From Halisarca cf. caerulea (taxonomy: Eukaryota > Porifera > Demospongiae > Chondrillida > Halisarcidae), in assembly GCA_963170055.1 (NCBI GenBank), contig CAUJGJ010000016.1, positions 599,501 to 663,500 on the forward strand: a stretch of DNA of 64,000 bases. The letters run 5' to 3'. The notes beneath the pieces were generated by a model. That model saw only the letters and a program-made list of their open reading frames with translations, ran no database searches and had not been told where the DNA came from. The position numbers were made by a program, and so were the translations under genes. Of this stretch, positions 1 through 12,893 are shown piece by piece; the first letter of the stretch is position 1; every line of letters starts with the position of its first letter.

Positions 1-1038
1 GCTGGTGCTAATACCGATATTTGGCACTAGCACCACGCACATTCCCAGTGGACACACATGAAGTTTCTGAAGTGCTGTGGGCGTATTTGTGTAGTGTTGG
101 ATATGCTGGTGCTAATACCAATATTTGGCACTAGCACCACGCACATTCCCAGTGGACACACATGAAGTTTCTTAACTTCTGTGGGCGTATTTGTGTAATG
201 TTGGATATGCTGGTGCTAATACCAATATTTTTACTAACACCACGCACATTCCCAGTGGACACACATGACCTTTCTGAAGTTCTGTTTGCGTATTTGTGTA
301 GTGTCGGATATGCTGGTGCTAATACCAATATTTGGCACTAGCACCACGCACATTCCCAGTGGAAACACATGAAGTTTCTTAACTACTGTGGGCGTATTAT
401 TGAAGTGTTGGATATGCTGGTGCTAATAACAATATTTGACACTAGCACCACGCACATTCCCAGTAGACACACATGTAGTTTCTTAACTACTGTGGGCGTA
501 TTTGTGTAATGTTGGATATGCTGGTGCTAATACCAATATTTGGCACTAGCACCACGCACATTCCCAGTGGACACACATGAAGTTTCTGAAGTGCTGTGGG
601 CGTATTTGTGTAGTGTTGGATATGCTGGTGCTAATACCAATATTTGGCACTAGCACCACGCACATTCCCAGTGGACACACATGAAGTTTCTTAACTTCTG
701 TGGGCGTATTTGTGTAATGTTGGATATGCTGGTGCTAATACCAATATTTGGACTAACACCACGCACATTCCCAGTGGACACACATGACCTTTCTGAAGTT
801 CTGTTTGCGTATTTGTGTAGTGTCGGATATGCTGGTGCTAATACCAATATTTGGCACTAGCACCACGCACATTCCCAGTGGAAACACATGAAGTTTCTTA
901 ACTACTGTGGGCGTATTATTGAAGTGTTGGATATGCTGGTGCTAATAACAATATTTGACACTAGCACCACGCACATTCCCAGTAGACACATATGTAGTTT
1001 CTTAACTACTGTGGGCGTATTTGTGTAATGTTGGATAT
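1..1038 (+). repeat. 5-mer HOR, 519 bp x 2
   Basis: Copies 1-519 and 520-1038 carry the same five variant monomers in the same order. In order they are: CTGAAGTGCTG type; CTTAACTTCTG with GTGTAATG; CTAACACC with a 1-bp deletion; GGAAACAC with ATTATTGAAGTG; and ATAACAATATTTGAC with CAGTAGAC. Differences seen are the base at 15, TT versus GG near 232/751, and CACATG versus CATATG near 473/992. This order equals the neighbouring 7-mer HOR without its first two monomers, so the 5-mer is probably a deletion derivative of that unit, or the reverse. Confidence 0.88.
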
Positions 1039-1246
1039 GCTGGTGCTAATACCAATATTTGGCACTAGCACCACGCACATTCCCAGTGGACACACATGAC
1101 CTTTCTGAAGTGCTGTGGGCGTATTTGTGTAGTGTTGGATATGCTGGTGCTAATACCAATATTTGGCACTAGCATCACGCACATTCCCAGTGGACACACA
1201 TGAAGTTTCTGAAGTGCTGTGGGCGTACTTGTGTAGTGTTGGATAT

Positions 1247-1350
1247 GCTGGTGCTAATACCAATATTTGGCACTAGCACCACGCACATTCCCAGTGGACA
1301 CACATGAAGTTTCTGAAGTGCTGTGGGCGTATTTGTGTAGTGTTGGATAT
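1247..1350 (+). repeat. Representative consensus monomer
   Basis: This copy matches the majority base at essentially every position and serves as the reference map. Positions 3-35 hold a near-palindrome. Positions 14-18 read CCAAT. Positions 31-60 are CA-rich (CACCACGCAC, then CATTCCCAG, then GGACACACATG). Positions 59-78 hold a direct repeat TGAAGT-TTC-TGAAGT and form the most variable part of the family. Positions 61-104 are GT-rich (G 15, T 18, A 8, C 3). The two CpGs are at 36-37 and 82-83. GC is 48 of 104. The type monomer has a TAG in one minus-strand frame at the CACTAGCAC block, so that frame closes in most copies. Confidence 0.9.
1249..1281 (-). repeat. 33-bp near-palindrome (representative of one per monomer)
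   Basis: The left arm on the minus strand is TGGTGCTAGTGCCAA, the loop is ATA, and the right arm is TTGGTATTAGCACCA. All 15 pairs form, 13 Watson-Crick and two G-T (G-U in RNA) at arm positions 9 and 11. On the plus strand those two pairs become A-C mismatches, so the hairpin is stronger in a minus-strand transcript. The same element recurs at monomer positions 3-35 throughout the window, for example 107-139. Common variants weaken it: ATAACAATATTTGAC, AATACGAATA, AATACAAGTATT and CTAACACC. I saw no compensating changes in these, so the structure is clear but a function is not shown. Confidence 0.85.
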
Positions 1351-1974
1351 GCTGGTGCTAATACCAATATTTGGCACTAGCACCACGCACATTCCCAGTG
1401 GACACACATGAAGTTTCTTAACTTCTGTGGGCGTATTTGTGTAATGTTGGATATGCTGGTGCTAATACCAATATTTGGCACTAACACCACGCACATTCCC
1501 AGTGGACACACATGACCTTTCTGTAGTGCTGTGGGCGTATTTGTGTAGTGTTGGATATGCTGGTGCTAATACCAATATTTGGCACTAGCACCACGCACAT
1601 TCCCAGTGGAAACACATGAAGTTTCTTAACTACTGTGGGCGTATTATTGAAGTGTTGGATATGCTGGTGCTAATAACAATATTTGACACTAGCACCACGC
1701 ACATTCCCAGTAGACACACATGAAGTTTCTTAACTACTGTGGGCGTATTTGTGTAATGTTGGATATGCTGGTGCTAATACCAATATTTGGCACTAGCACC
1801 ACGCACATTCCCAGTGGACACACATGACCTTTCTGAAGTGCTGTGGGCGTATTTGTGTAGTGTTGGATATGCTGGTGCTAATACCAATATTTGGCACTAG
1901 CATCACGCACATTCCCAGTGGACACACATGAAGTTTCTGAAGTGCTGTGGGCGTACTTGTGTAGTGTTGGATAT

Positions 1975-4900
1975 GCTGGTGCTAATACCAATATTTGGCA
2001 CTAGCACCACGCACATTCCCAGTGGACACACATGAAGTTTCTGAAGTGCTGTGGGCGTATTTGTGTAGTGTTGGATATGCTGGTGCTAATACCAATATTT
2101 GGCACTAGCACCACGCACATTCCCAGTGGACACACATGAAGTTTCTTAACTTCTGTGGGCGTATTTGTGTAATGTTGGATATGCTGGTGCTAATACCAAT
2201 ATTTGGCACTAACACCACGCACATTCCCAGTGGACACACATGACCTTTCTGTAGTGCTGTGGGCGTATTTGTGTAGTGTTGGATATGCTGGTGCTAATAC
2301 CAATATTTGGCACTAGCACCACGCACATTCCCAGTGGAAACACATGAAGTTTCTTAACTACTGTGGGCGTATTATTGAAGTGTTGGATATGCTGGTGCTA
2401 ATAACAATATTTGACACTAGCACCACGCACATTCCCAGTAGACACACATGAAGTTTCTTAACTACTGTGGGCGTATTTGTGTAATGTTGGATATGCTGGT
2501 GCTAATACCAATATTTGGCACTAGCACCACGCACATTCCCAGTGGACACACATAAAGTTTCTGAAGTGCTGTGGGCGTATTAGTGTAGTGTTGGATATGC
2601 TGGTACTAATACCAATATTTGGCACTAGCATCACGCACATTCCCAGTGGACACACATGAAGTTTCTGAAGTGCTGTGGGCGTACTTGTGTAGTGTTGGAT
2701 ATGCTGGTGCTAATACCAATATTTGGCACTAGCACCACGCACATTCCCAGTGGACACACATGAAGTTTCTGAAGTGCTGTGGGCGTATTTGTGTAGTGTT
2801 GGATATGCTGGTGCTAATACCAATATTTGGCACTAGCACCACGCACATTCCCAGTGGACACACATGAAGTTTCTTAACTTCTGTGGGCGTATTTGTGTAA
2901 TGTTGGATATGCTGGTGCTAATACCAATATTTGGCACTAACACCACGCACATTCCCAGTGGACACACATGACCTTTCTGTAGTGCTGTGGGCGTATTTGT
3001 GTAGTGTTGGATATGCTGGTACTAATACCAATATTTGGCACTAGCACCACGCACATTCCCAGTGGAAACACATGAAGTTTCTTAACTACTGTGGGCGTAT
3101 TATTGAAGTGTTGGATATGCTGGTGCTAATAACAATATTTGACACTAGCACCACGCACATTCCCAGTAGACACACATGAAGTTTCTTAACTACTGTGGGC
3201 GTATTTGTGTAATGTTGGATATGCTGGTGCTAATACCAATATTTGGCACTAGCACCACGCAAATTCCCAGTGGACACACATAAAGTTTCTGAAGTGCTGT
3301 GGGCGTATTTGTGTAGTGTTGGATATGCTGGTGCTAATACCAATATTTGGAACTAGCACCACGCACATTCCCAGTGGAAACACATGAAGTTTCTTAACTA
3401 CTGTGGGCGTATTATTGAAGTGTTGGATATGCTGGTGCTAATAACAATATTTGACACTAGCACCACGCACATTCCCAGTAGACACACATGAAGTTTCTTA
3501 ACTACTGTGGGCGTATTTGTGTAATGTTGGATATGCTGGTGCTAATACCAATATTTGGCACTAGCACCACGCACATTCCCACTGGACAAACATGACCTTT
3601 CTGAAGTGCTGTGGGCGTATTTGTGTAGTGTTGGATATGCTGGTGCTAATACCAATATTTGGCACTAGCACCACGCACATTCCCAGTGGACACACATGAC
3701 CTTTCTGAAGTGCTGTGGGCGTACTTGTGTAGTGTTGGATATGCTGGTGCTAATACCAATATTTGGCACTAGCACCACGCAAATTCCCAGTGGACACACA
3801 TGAATTTTCTTAAGTGCTGTAGGCGTATTTGTGTAGTGTTGGATATGCTGGTGCTAATACCAATATTTGGCACTAGCACCACGCACATTCCCAGTGGACA
3901 CACATGACCTTTCTTAAGTGCTGTGGGCGTATATGTGTAGTGTTGGATATGCTGGTGCTATTACCAATATTTGGCACTAGCATCACGCACATTCCCAGTG
4001 GACACACATGAAGTTTCTGAAGTGCTGCGGGCGTATGTGTGTAGTGTTGGATATGCTGGTGCTAATACCAATATTTGGCACTAGCACCACGCACATTCCC
4101 AGTGGACACACATGACCTTTCTGAAGTGCTGTGGGCGTATTTGTGTAGTGTTGGATATGCTGGTGCTAATACCAATATTTGGCACTAGCACCACGCACAT
4201 TCCCAGTGGACACACATGACCTTTCTGAAGAGTTATAGGCGTATTTGTGTAGTGTTGGATATGCTGGTGCTAATACCAATATTTGGAACTAGCTCCACGC
4301 ACATTCCCAGTGGACACACATGACCTTTCTGAAGTGCTGTGGGCGAATTTGTGTAGTGTTGGATATGCTGTTGCTAATAGCAATATTTGGCACTAGCACC
4401 ACGCACATTCCCAGTGGACACACATGACCTTTCTTAAGTGCTGTTGGCGTATTTGTGTAGTGTTGGATATGCTGGTGCTAATACCAATATTTGGCACTAG
4501 TACCACGCACATTCCCAGTGGACACACATGACCTTTCTGAAGTGCTGTGGGCGTATTTGTGTAGTGTTGGATATGCTGGTGCTAATACCAATATTTGGCA
4601 CTAGCACCACGCACATTCCCAGTGGACACACACGAAGTTTCTGATGTGCTGTGGGCGTATTTGTGTAGTGTTGGATATGCTGGTGCTAATACCAATATTT
4701 GGCACTAGCACCACGCACATTCCCAGTGGACACACATTACCTTTCTGAAGTTCTGTAGGCGTATTTGTGTAGTGTTGGATATGCTGGTGCTAATACCAAT
4801 ATTTGGCACTAGCACCACGCACATTCCCAGTGGACACACATGAAGTTTCTGAAGTGCTGTGGGCGTATTTGTGTAGTGTTGGATATGCTGGTGCTAATAC

Positions 4901-7590
4901 CAATATTTGGCACTAGCACCACGCACATTCCCAGTGGACACACATGAAGTTTCTTAACTTCTGTGGGCGTATTTGTGTAATGTTGGATATGCTGGTGCTA
5001 ATACCAATATTTGGCACTAACACCACGCACATTCCCAGTGGACACACATGACCTTTCTGTAGTGCTGTGGGCGTATTTGTGTAGTGTTGGATATGCTGGT
5101 GCTAATACCAATATTTGGCACTAGCACCACGCACATTCCCAGTGGAAACACATGAAGTTTCTTAACTACTGTGGGCGTATTATTGAAGTGTTGGATATGC
5201 TGGTGCTAATAACAATATTTGACACTAGCACCACGCACATTCCCAGTAGACACACATGAAGTTTCTTAACTACTGTGGGCGTATTTGTGTAATGTTGGAT
5301 ATGCTGGTGCTAATACCAATATTTGGCACTAGCACCACGCACATTCCCAGTGGACACACATAAAGTTTCTGAAGTGCTGTGGGCGTATTAGTGTAGTGTT
5401 GGATATGCTGGTACTAATACCAATATTTGGCACTAGCATCACGCACATTCCCAGTGGACACACATGAAGTTTCTGAAGTGCTGTGGGCGTACTTGTGTAG
5501 TGTTGGATATGCTGGTGCTAATACCAATATTTGGCACTAGCACCACGCACATTCCCAGTGGACACACATGAAGTTTCTGAAGTGCTGTGGGCGTATTTGT
5601 GTAGTGTTGGATATGCTGGTGCTAATACCAATATTTGGCACTAGCACCACGCACATTCCCAGTGGACACACATGAAGTTTCTTAACTTCTGTGGGCGTAT
5701 TTGTGTAATGTTGGATATGCTGGTGCTAATACCAATATTTGGCACTAACACCACGCACATTCCCAGTGGACACACATGACCTTTCTGTAGTGCTGTGGGC
5801 GTATTTGTGTAGTGTTGGATATGCTGGTACTAATACCAATATTTGGCACTAGCACCACGCACATTCCCAGTGGAAACACATGAAGTTTCTTAACTACTGT
5901 GGGCGTATTATTGAAGTGTTGGATATGCTGGTGCTAATAACAATATTTGACACTAGCACCACGCACATTCCCAGTAGACACACATGAAGTTTCTTAACTA
6001 CTGTGGGCGTATTTGTGTAATGTTGGATATGCTGGTGCTAATACCAATATTTGGCACTAGCACCACGCAAATTCCCAGTGGACACACATAAAGTTTCTGA
6101 AGTGCTGTGGGCGTATTTGTGTAGTGTTGGATATGCTGGTGCTAATACCAATATTTGGAACTAGCACCACGCACATTCCCAGTGGAAACACATGAAGTTT
6201 CTTAACTACTGTGGGCGTATTATTGAAGTGTTGGATATGCTGGTGCTAATAACAATATTTGACACTAGCACCACGCACATTCCCAGTAGACACACATGAA
6301 GTTTCTTAACTACTGTGGGCGTATTTGTGTAATGTTGGATATGCTGGTGCTAATACCAATATTTGGCACTAGCACCACGCACATTCCCACTGGACAAACA
6401 TGACCTTTCTGAAGTGCTGTGGGCGTATTTGTGTAGTGTTGGATATGCTGGTGCTAATACCAATATTTGGCACTAGCACCACGCACATTCCCAGTGGACA
6501 CACATGACCTTTCTGAAGTGCTGTGGGCGTACTTGTGTAGTGTTGGATATGCTGGTGCTAATACCAATATTTGGCACTAGCACCACGCAAATTCCCAGTG
6601 GACACACATGAATTTTCTTAAGTGCTGTAGGCGTATTTGTGTAGTGTTGGATATGCTGGTGCTAATACCAATATTTGGCACTAGCACCACGCACATTCCC
6701 AGTGGACACACATGACCTTTCTTAAGTGCTGTGGGCGTATATGTGTAGTGTTGGATATGCTGGTGCTATTACCAATATTTGGCACTAGCATCACGCACAT
6801 TCCCAGTGGACACACATGAAGTTTCTGAAGTGCTGCGGGCGTATGTGTGTAGTGTTGGATATGCTGGTGCTAATACCAATATTTGGCACTAGCACCACGC
6901 ACATTCCCAGTGGACACACATGACCTTTCTGAAGTGCTGTGGGCGTATTTGTGTAGTGTTGGATATGCTGGTGCTAATACCAATATTTGGCACTAGCACC
7001 ACGCACATTCCCAGTGGACACACATGACCTTTCTGAAGAGTTATAGGCGTATTTGTGTAGTGTTGGATATGCTGGTGCTAATACCAATATTTGGAACTAG
7101 CTCCACGCACATTCCCAGTGGACACACATGACCTTTCTGAAGTGCTGTGGGCGAATTTGTGTAGTGTTGGATATGCTGTTGCTAATAGCAATATTTGGCA
7201 CTAGCACCACGCACATTCCCAGTGGACACACATGACCTTTCTTAAGTGCTGTTGGCGTATTTGTGTAGTGTTGGATATGCTGGTGCTAATACCAATATTT
7301 GGCACTAGTACCACGCACATTCCCAGTGGACACACATGACCTTTCTGAAGTGCTGTGGGCGTATTTGTGTAGTGTTGGATATGCTGGTGCTAATACCAAT
7401 ATTTGGCACTAGCACCACGCACATTCCCAGTGGACACACACGAAGTTTCTGAAGTGCTGTGGGCGTATTTGTGTAGTGTTGGATATGCTGGTGCTAATAC
7501 CAATATTTGGCACTAGCACCACGCACATTCCCAGTGGACACACATTACCTTTCTGAAGTTCTGTAGGCGTATTTGTGTAGTGTTGGATAT
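1975..7590 (+). repeat. 27-mer tandem duplication, 2808 bp x 2
   Basis: Block 1975-4782 is repeated at 4783-7590. Anchors kept at an exact 2808-bp offset include CTTAACTTCT (2145/4953, 2873/5681), the private variant AGTTATAGG (4231/7039), GGTACTAAT (3019/5827) and GCAAATTCCC (3259/6067). The only difference I noticed is GATGTGCTG near 4653 against GAAGTGCTG near 7461. The duplicated block itself includes parts of the 7-mer HOR, so this event is younger than the 7-mer amplification. Confidence 0.88.
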
Positions 7591-8504
7591 GCTGGTGCTA
7601 ATACCAATATTTGGCACTAGCTCCACGCACATTCCCAGTGGACACACATGACCTTTCTGAAGTGCTGTTGGCGAATTTGTGTAGTGTTGGATATGCTGGT
7701 GCTAATACCAATATTTGGCACTAGCACCACGCACATTCCCAGTGGACACACATGACCTTTCTGAAGTGCTGTGGGCGTATTTGTGTAGTGTTGGATATGC
7801 TGGTGCTAATACCAATATTTGGCACTAGCACCACGCACATTCCCAGTGGAAACAAATGAAGTTTCTTAACTACTGTGGGCGTATTATTTAAGTGTTGGAT
7901 ATGCTGGTGCTAATACCAATATTTGACACTAGCACCACGCACATTCCCAGTAGACACACATGAAGTTTCTTAACTACTGTGGGCGTATTTGTGTAATGTT
8001 GGATATGCTGGTGCTAATACCAATATTTGGCACTAGCACCACGCACATTCCCAGTGGACACACATAAAGTTTCTGAAGTGCTGTGGGCGTATTTGTGTAG
8101 TGTTGGATATGCTGGTACTAATACCAATATTTGGCACTAGCATCACGCACATTTCCAGTGGACACACATGAAGTTTCTGAAGTGCTGTGGGCGTACTTGT
8201 GTAGTGTTGGATATGCTGGTGCTAATACCAATATTTGGCACTAGCACCACGCACATTCCCAGTGGACACACATGAAGTTTCTTAACTTCTGTGGGCGTAT
8301 TTGTGTAATGTTGGATATGCTGGTGCTAATACCAATATTTGGCACTAACACCACGCACATTCCCAGTGGACACACATGACCTTTCTGTAGTGCTGTGGGC
8401 GTATTTGTGTAGTGTTGGATATGCTGGTACTAATACCAATATTTGGCACTAGCACCACGCACATTCCCAGTGGAAACACATGAAGTTTCTTAACTACTGT
8501 GGGC

Positions 8505-8608
8505 GTATTATTGAAGTGTTGGATATGCTGGTGCTAATAACAATATTTGACACTAGAACACGCACATTCCCAGTAGACACACATGAAGTTTCTTAACTAC
8601 TGTGGGCG
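8505..8608 (+). repeat. Recurrent 1-bp-deletion monomer lineage (first of six)
   Basis: In a monomer of the ATAACAATATTTGAC type, TAGCACCACGC is changed to TAGAACACGC, one base shorter. The GAACA of this allele lies at 8556, 13859, 19370, 21657, 22800 and 25087. Spacings match the surrounding HOR offsets, so all six descend from one event spread by block amplification. The homologous copy near 16146 lacks it. A second deletion class, also 1 bp, sits just before ACTAACACC near 232 and 751 and is explained by the 519-bp duplication. Together these eight are enough to explain the net length of the array. Confidence 0.85.
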
Positions 8609-8733
8609 TATTTGTGTAATGTTGGATATGCTGGTGCTAATACCAATATTTGGCACTAGCACCACGCACATTCCCAGTGGACACACATAAAGTTTCTGAA
8701 GTGCTGTGGGCGTATTTGTGTAGTGTTGGATAT

Positions 8734-11700
8734 GCTGGTACTAATACCAATATTTGGCACTAGCACCACGCACATTCCCAGTGGACACACATGAAGTTTC
8801 TGAAGTGCTGTGGGCGTATTTGTGTAGTTTTGGATATGCTGGTGCTAATACTAATTTTTGGCACTAGCACCACGCACATTCCCAGTGGACACACATGAAG
8901 TTTCTTAACTTCTGTGGGCGTATTTGTGTAATGTTGGATATGCTGGTGCTAATACCAATATTTTGCACTAACACCACGCACATTCCCAGTGGACACACAT
9001 GACCTTTCTGTAGTGCTGTGGGCGTATTTGTGTAGTGTTGGATATGCTGGTGCTAATACCAATATTTGGAACTAGCACCACGCACATTCCCAGTGGAAAC
9101 ACATGAAGTTTCTTAACTACTGTGGGCGTATTATTGAAGTGTTGGATATGCTGGTGCTAATAACAATATTTGACACTAGCACCACGCACATTCCCAGTAG
9201 ACACACATGAAGTTTCTTAACTACTGTGGGCGTATTTGTGTAATGTTGGATATGCTGGTGCTAATACCAATATTTGGCACTAGCACCACGCACATTCCCA
9301 GTGGACACACATGACCTTTCTGAAGTGCTGTGGGCGTATTTGTGTAGTGTTGGATATGCTGGTGCTAATACCAATATTTGGCACTAGCACCACGCACATT
9401 CCAAGTGGACACACATGACCTTTCTGAAGTGCTGTGGGCGTACTTGTGTAGTGTTGGATATGCTGGTGCTAATACCAATATTTGGCACTAGCACCACGCA
9501 AATTCCCAGTGGACACACATGAATTTTCTGAAGTGCTGTAGGCGTATTTGTGTAGTGTTGGATATGCTGGTGCTAATACCAATATTTGGCACTAGCACCA
9601 CGCACATTCCCAGTGGACACACATGACCTTTCTTAAGTGCTGTGGGCGTATTTGTGTAGTGTTGGATATGCTGGTGCTATTACCAATATTTGGCACTAGC
9701 ATCACGCACATTCCAAGTGGACACACATGAAGTTTCTGAAGTGCTGTGGGCGTATGTGTGTAGTGTTGGATATGCTGGTGCTAATACCAATATTTGGCAC
9801 TAGCACCACGCACATTCCCAGTGGACACACATGACCTTTCTGAAGTGCTGTGGGCGTATTTGTGTAGTGTTGGATATGCTGGTGCTAATACCAATATTTG
9901 GCACTAGCACCACGCACATTCCCAGTGGACACACATGACCTTTCTGAAGTGTTGTAGGCGTATTTGTGTAGTGTTGGATATGCTGGTGCTAATACCAATA
10001 TTTGGCACTAGCACCACGCACATTCCCAGTGGACACACATGACCTTTCTGAAGTGTTGTAGGCGTATTTGTGTAGTGTTGGATATGCTGGTGCTAATACC
10101 AATATTTGGCACTAGCTCCACGCACATTCCCAGTGGACACACATGACCTTTCTGAAGTACTGTGGGCGAATTTGTGTTGTGTTGGATATGCTGTTGCTAA
10201 TAGCAATATTTGGCACTAGCACCACGCACATTCCCAGTGGACACACATGACCTTTCTTAAGTGCTGTGGGCGTATTTGTGTAGTGTTGGATATGCTGGTG
10301 CTAATACCAATATTTGGCACTAGCACCACGCACATTCCCAGTGGACACACATGACCTTTCTGAAGTGCTGTAGGCGTATTTGTGTAGTGTTGGATATGCT
10401 GGTGCTAATACCAATATTTGGCACTAGCACCACGCACATTCCCAGTGGACACACACGAAGTTTCTGAAGTGCTGTGGGCGTATTTGTGTAGTGTTGGATA
10501 TGCTGGTGCTAATACCAATATTTGGCACTAGCACCACGCACATTCCCAGTGGACACACATTACCTTTCTGAAGTTCTTTAGGCGTATTTGTGTAGTGTTG
10601 GATATGCTGGTGCTAATACCAATATTTGGCACTAGCTCCACGCACATTCCCAGTGGACACACATGACCTTTCTGAAGTGCTGTGGGCGAATTTGTGTAGT
10701 GTTGGATATGCTGGTGCTAATACCAATATTTGGCACTAGCACCACGCACATTCCCAGTGGACACACATGACCTTTCTGAAGTGCTGTGGGCGTATTTGTG
10801 TAGTGTTGGATATGCTGGTGCTAATACCAATATTTGGCACTAGCACCACGCACATTCCCAGTGGACACACATGAAGTTTCTGAAGTGCTGTGGGCGTATT
10901 TGTGTAGTTTTGGATATGCTGGTGCTAATACTAATTTTTGGCACTAGCACCACGCACATTCCCAGTGGACACACATGAAGTTTCTTAACTTCTGTGGGCG
11001 TATTTGTGTAATGTTGGATATGCTGGTGCTAATACCAATATTTTGCACTAACACCACGCACATTCCCAGTGGACACACATGACCTTTCTGTAGTGCTGTG
11101 GGCGTATTTGTGTAGTGTTGGATATGCTGGTGCTAATACCAATATTTGGCACTAGCACCACGCACATTCCCAGTGGAAACACATGAAGTTTCTTAACTAC
11201 TGTGGGCGTATTATTGAAGTGTTGGATATGCTGGTGCTAATAACAATATTTGACACTAGCACCACGCACATTCCCAGTAGACACACATGAAGTTTCTTAA
11301 CTACTGTGGGCGTATTTGTGTAATGTTGGATATGCTGGTGCTAATACCAATATTTGGCACTAGCACCACGCACATTCCCAGTGGACACACATGACCTTTC
11401 TGAAGTGCTGTGGGCGTATTTGTGTAGTGTTGGATATGCTGGTGCTAATACCAATATTTGGCACTAGCACCACGCACATTCCAAGTGGACACACATGACC
11501 TTTCTGAAGTGCTGTGGGCGTACTTGTGTAGTGTTGGATATGCTGGTGCTAATACCAATATTTGGCACTAGCACCACGCAAATTCCCAGTGGACACACAT
11601 GAATTTTCTGAAGTGCTGTAGGCGTATTTGTGTAGTGTTGGATATGCTGGTGCTAATACCAATATTTGGCACTAGCACCACGCACATTCCCAGTGGACAC

Positions 11701-12893
11701 ACATGACCTTTCTTAAGTGCTGTGGGCGTATTTGTGTAGTGTTGGATATGCTGGTGCTATTACCAATATTTGGCACTAGCATCACGCACATTCCAAGTGG
11801 ACACACATGAAGTTTCTGAAGTGCTGTGGGCGTATGTGTGTAGTGTTGGATATGCTGGTGCTAATACCAATATTTGGCACTAGCACCACGCACATTCCCA
11901 GTGGACACACATGACCTTTCTGAAGTGCTGTGGGCGTATTTGTGTAGTGTTGGATATGCTGGTGCTAATACCAATATTTGGCACTAGCACCACGCACATT
12001 CCCAGTGGACACACATGACCTTTCTGAAGTGTTGTAGGCGTATTTGTGTAGTGTTGGATATGCTGGTGCTAATACCAATATTTGGCACTAGCACCACGCA
12101 CATTCCCAGTGGACACACATGACCTTTCTGAAGTGTTGTAGGCGTATTTGTGTAGTGTTGGATATGCTGGTGCTAATACCAATATTTGGCACTAGCTCCA
12201 CGCACATTCCCAGTGGACACACATGACCTTTCTGAAGTACTGTGGGCGAATTTGTGTTGTGTTGGATATGCTGTTGCTAATAGCAATATTTGGCACTAGC
12301 ACCACGCACATTCCCAGTGGACACACATGACCTTTCTTAAGTGCTGTGGGCGTATTTGTGTAGTGTTGGATATGCTGGTGCTAATACCAATATTTGGCAC
12401 TAGTACCACGCACATTCCCAGTGGACACACATGACCTTTCTGAAGTGCTGTGGGCGTATTTGTGTAGTGTTGGATATGCTGGTGCTAATACCAATATTTG
12501 GCACTAGCACCACGCACATTCCCAGTGGACACACACGAAGTTTCTGAAGTGCTGTGGGCGTATTTGTGTAGTGTTGGATATGCTGGTGCTAATACCAATA
12601 TTTGGCACTAGCACCACGCACATTCCCAGTGGACACACATTACCTTTCTGAAGTTCTGTAGGCGTATTTGTGTAGTGTTGGATATGCTGGTGCTAATACC
12701 AATATTTGGCACTAGCTCCACGCACATTCCCAGTGGACACACATGACCTTTCTGAAGTGCTGTGGGCGAATTTGTGTAGTGTTGGATATGCTGGTGCTAA
12801 TACCAATATTTGGCACTAGCACCACGCACATTCCCAGTGGACACACATGACCTTTCTGAAGTGCTGTGGGCGTATTTGTGTAGTGTTGGATAT
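8734..12893 (+). repeat. 20-mer tandem duplication, 2080 bp x 2
   Basis: Copies 8734-10813 and 10814-12893 share the private variant GTAGTTTTGG followed by AATACTAATTTTT at the start of each. I saw five differences: GGTACTAAT/GGTGCTAAT in the first monomer, GGAACTAG/GGCACTAG (9070/11150), AGCACC/AGTACC (10324/12404), GCTGTAGG/GCTGTGGG (10371/12451) and TTCTTTA/TTCTGTA (near 10576/12656). A single copy of this block occurs at 16325-18404 inside the later macro-repeat. Confidence 0.85.

Larger units (their letters stand above)
1039..3222 (+). repeat. 7-mer HOR, 728 bp x 3, plus truncated fourth copy
   Basis: Copies begin at 1039, 1767 and 2495. The marker CTTAACTTCT lies at 1417, 2145 and 2873, exactly 728 bp apart. 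Copy 3 differs in the first monomer (CATAAAGTTTC instead of CATGACCTTTC) and in GGTACTAAT at 2604 and 3019. A fourth copy at 3223-3534 keeps only the equivalents of monomers 1, 6 and 7, showing that monomers are lost as whole units. Confidence 0.88.

Noticed and set aside
1249..1281. Rho-independent terminators or a tRNA-like gene from the hairpin
   Set aside because: No T-run follows the stem, the element recurs 600 times in a eukaryote-like satellite, and no cloverleaf can be drawn.
1247..1350. CENP-B box in the monomer
   Set aside because: The consensus contains neither TTCG nor CGGG in the needed arrangement on either strand, so the known vertebrate box is absent. Another binding protein remains possible.
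9150..9190. Compensatory change in the palindrome of ATAACAATATTTGAC monomers
   Set aside because: Both altered bases are symmetric in the palindrome (arm partners), but they give A opposite A, not a restored pair. It weakens the stem.
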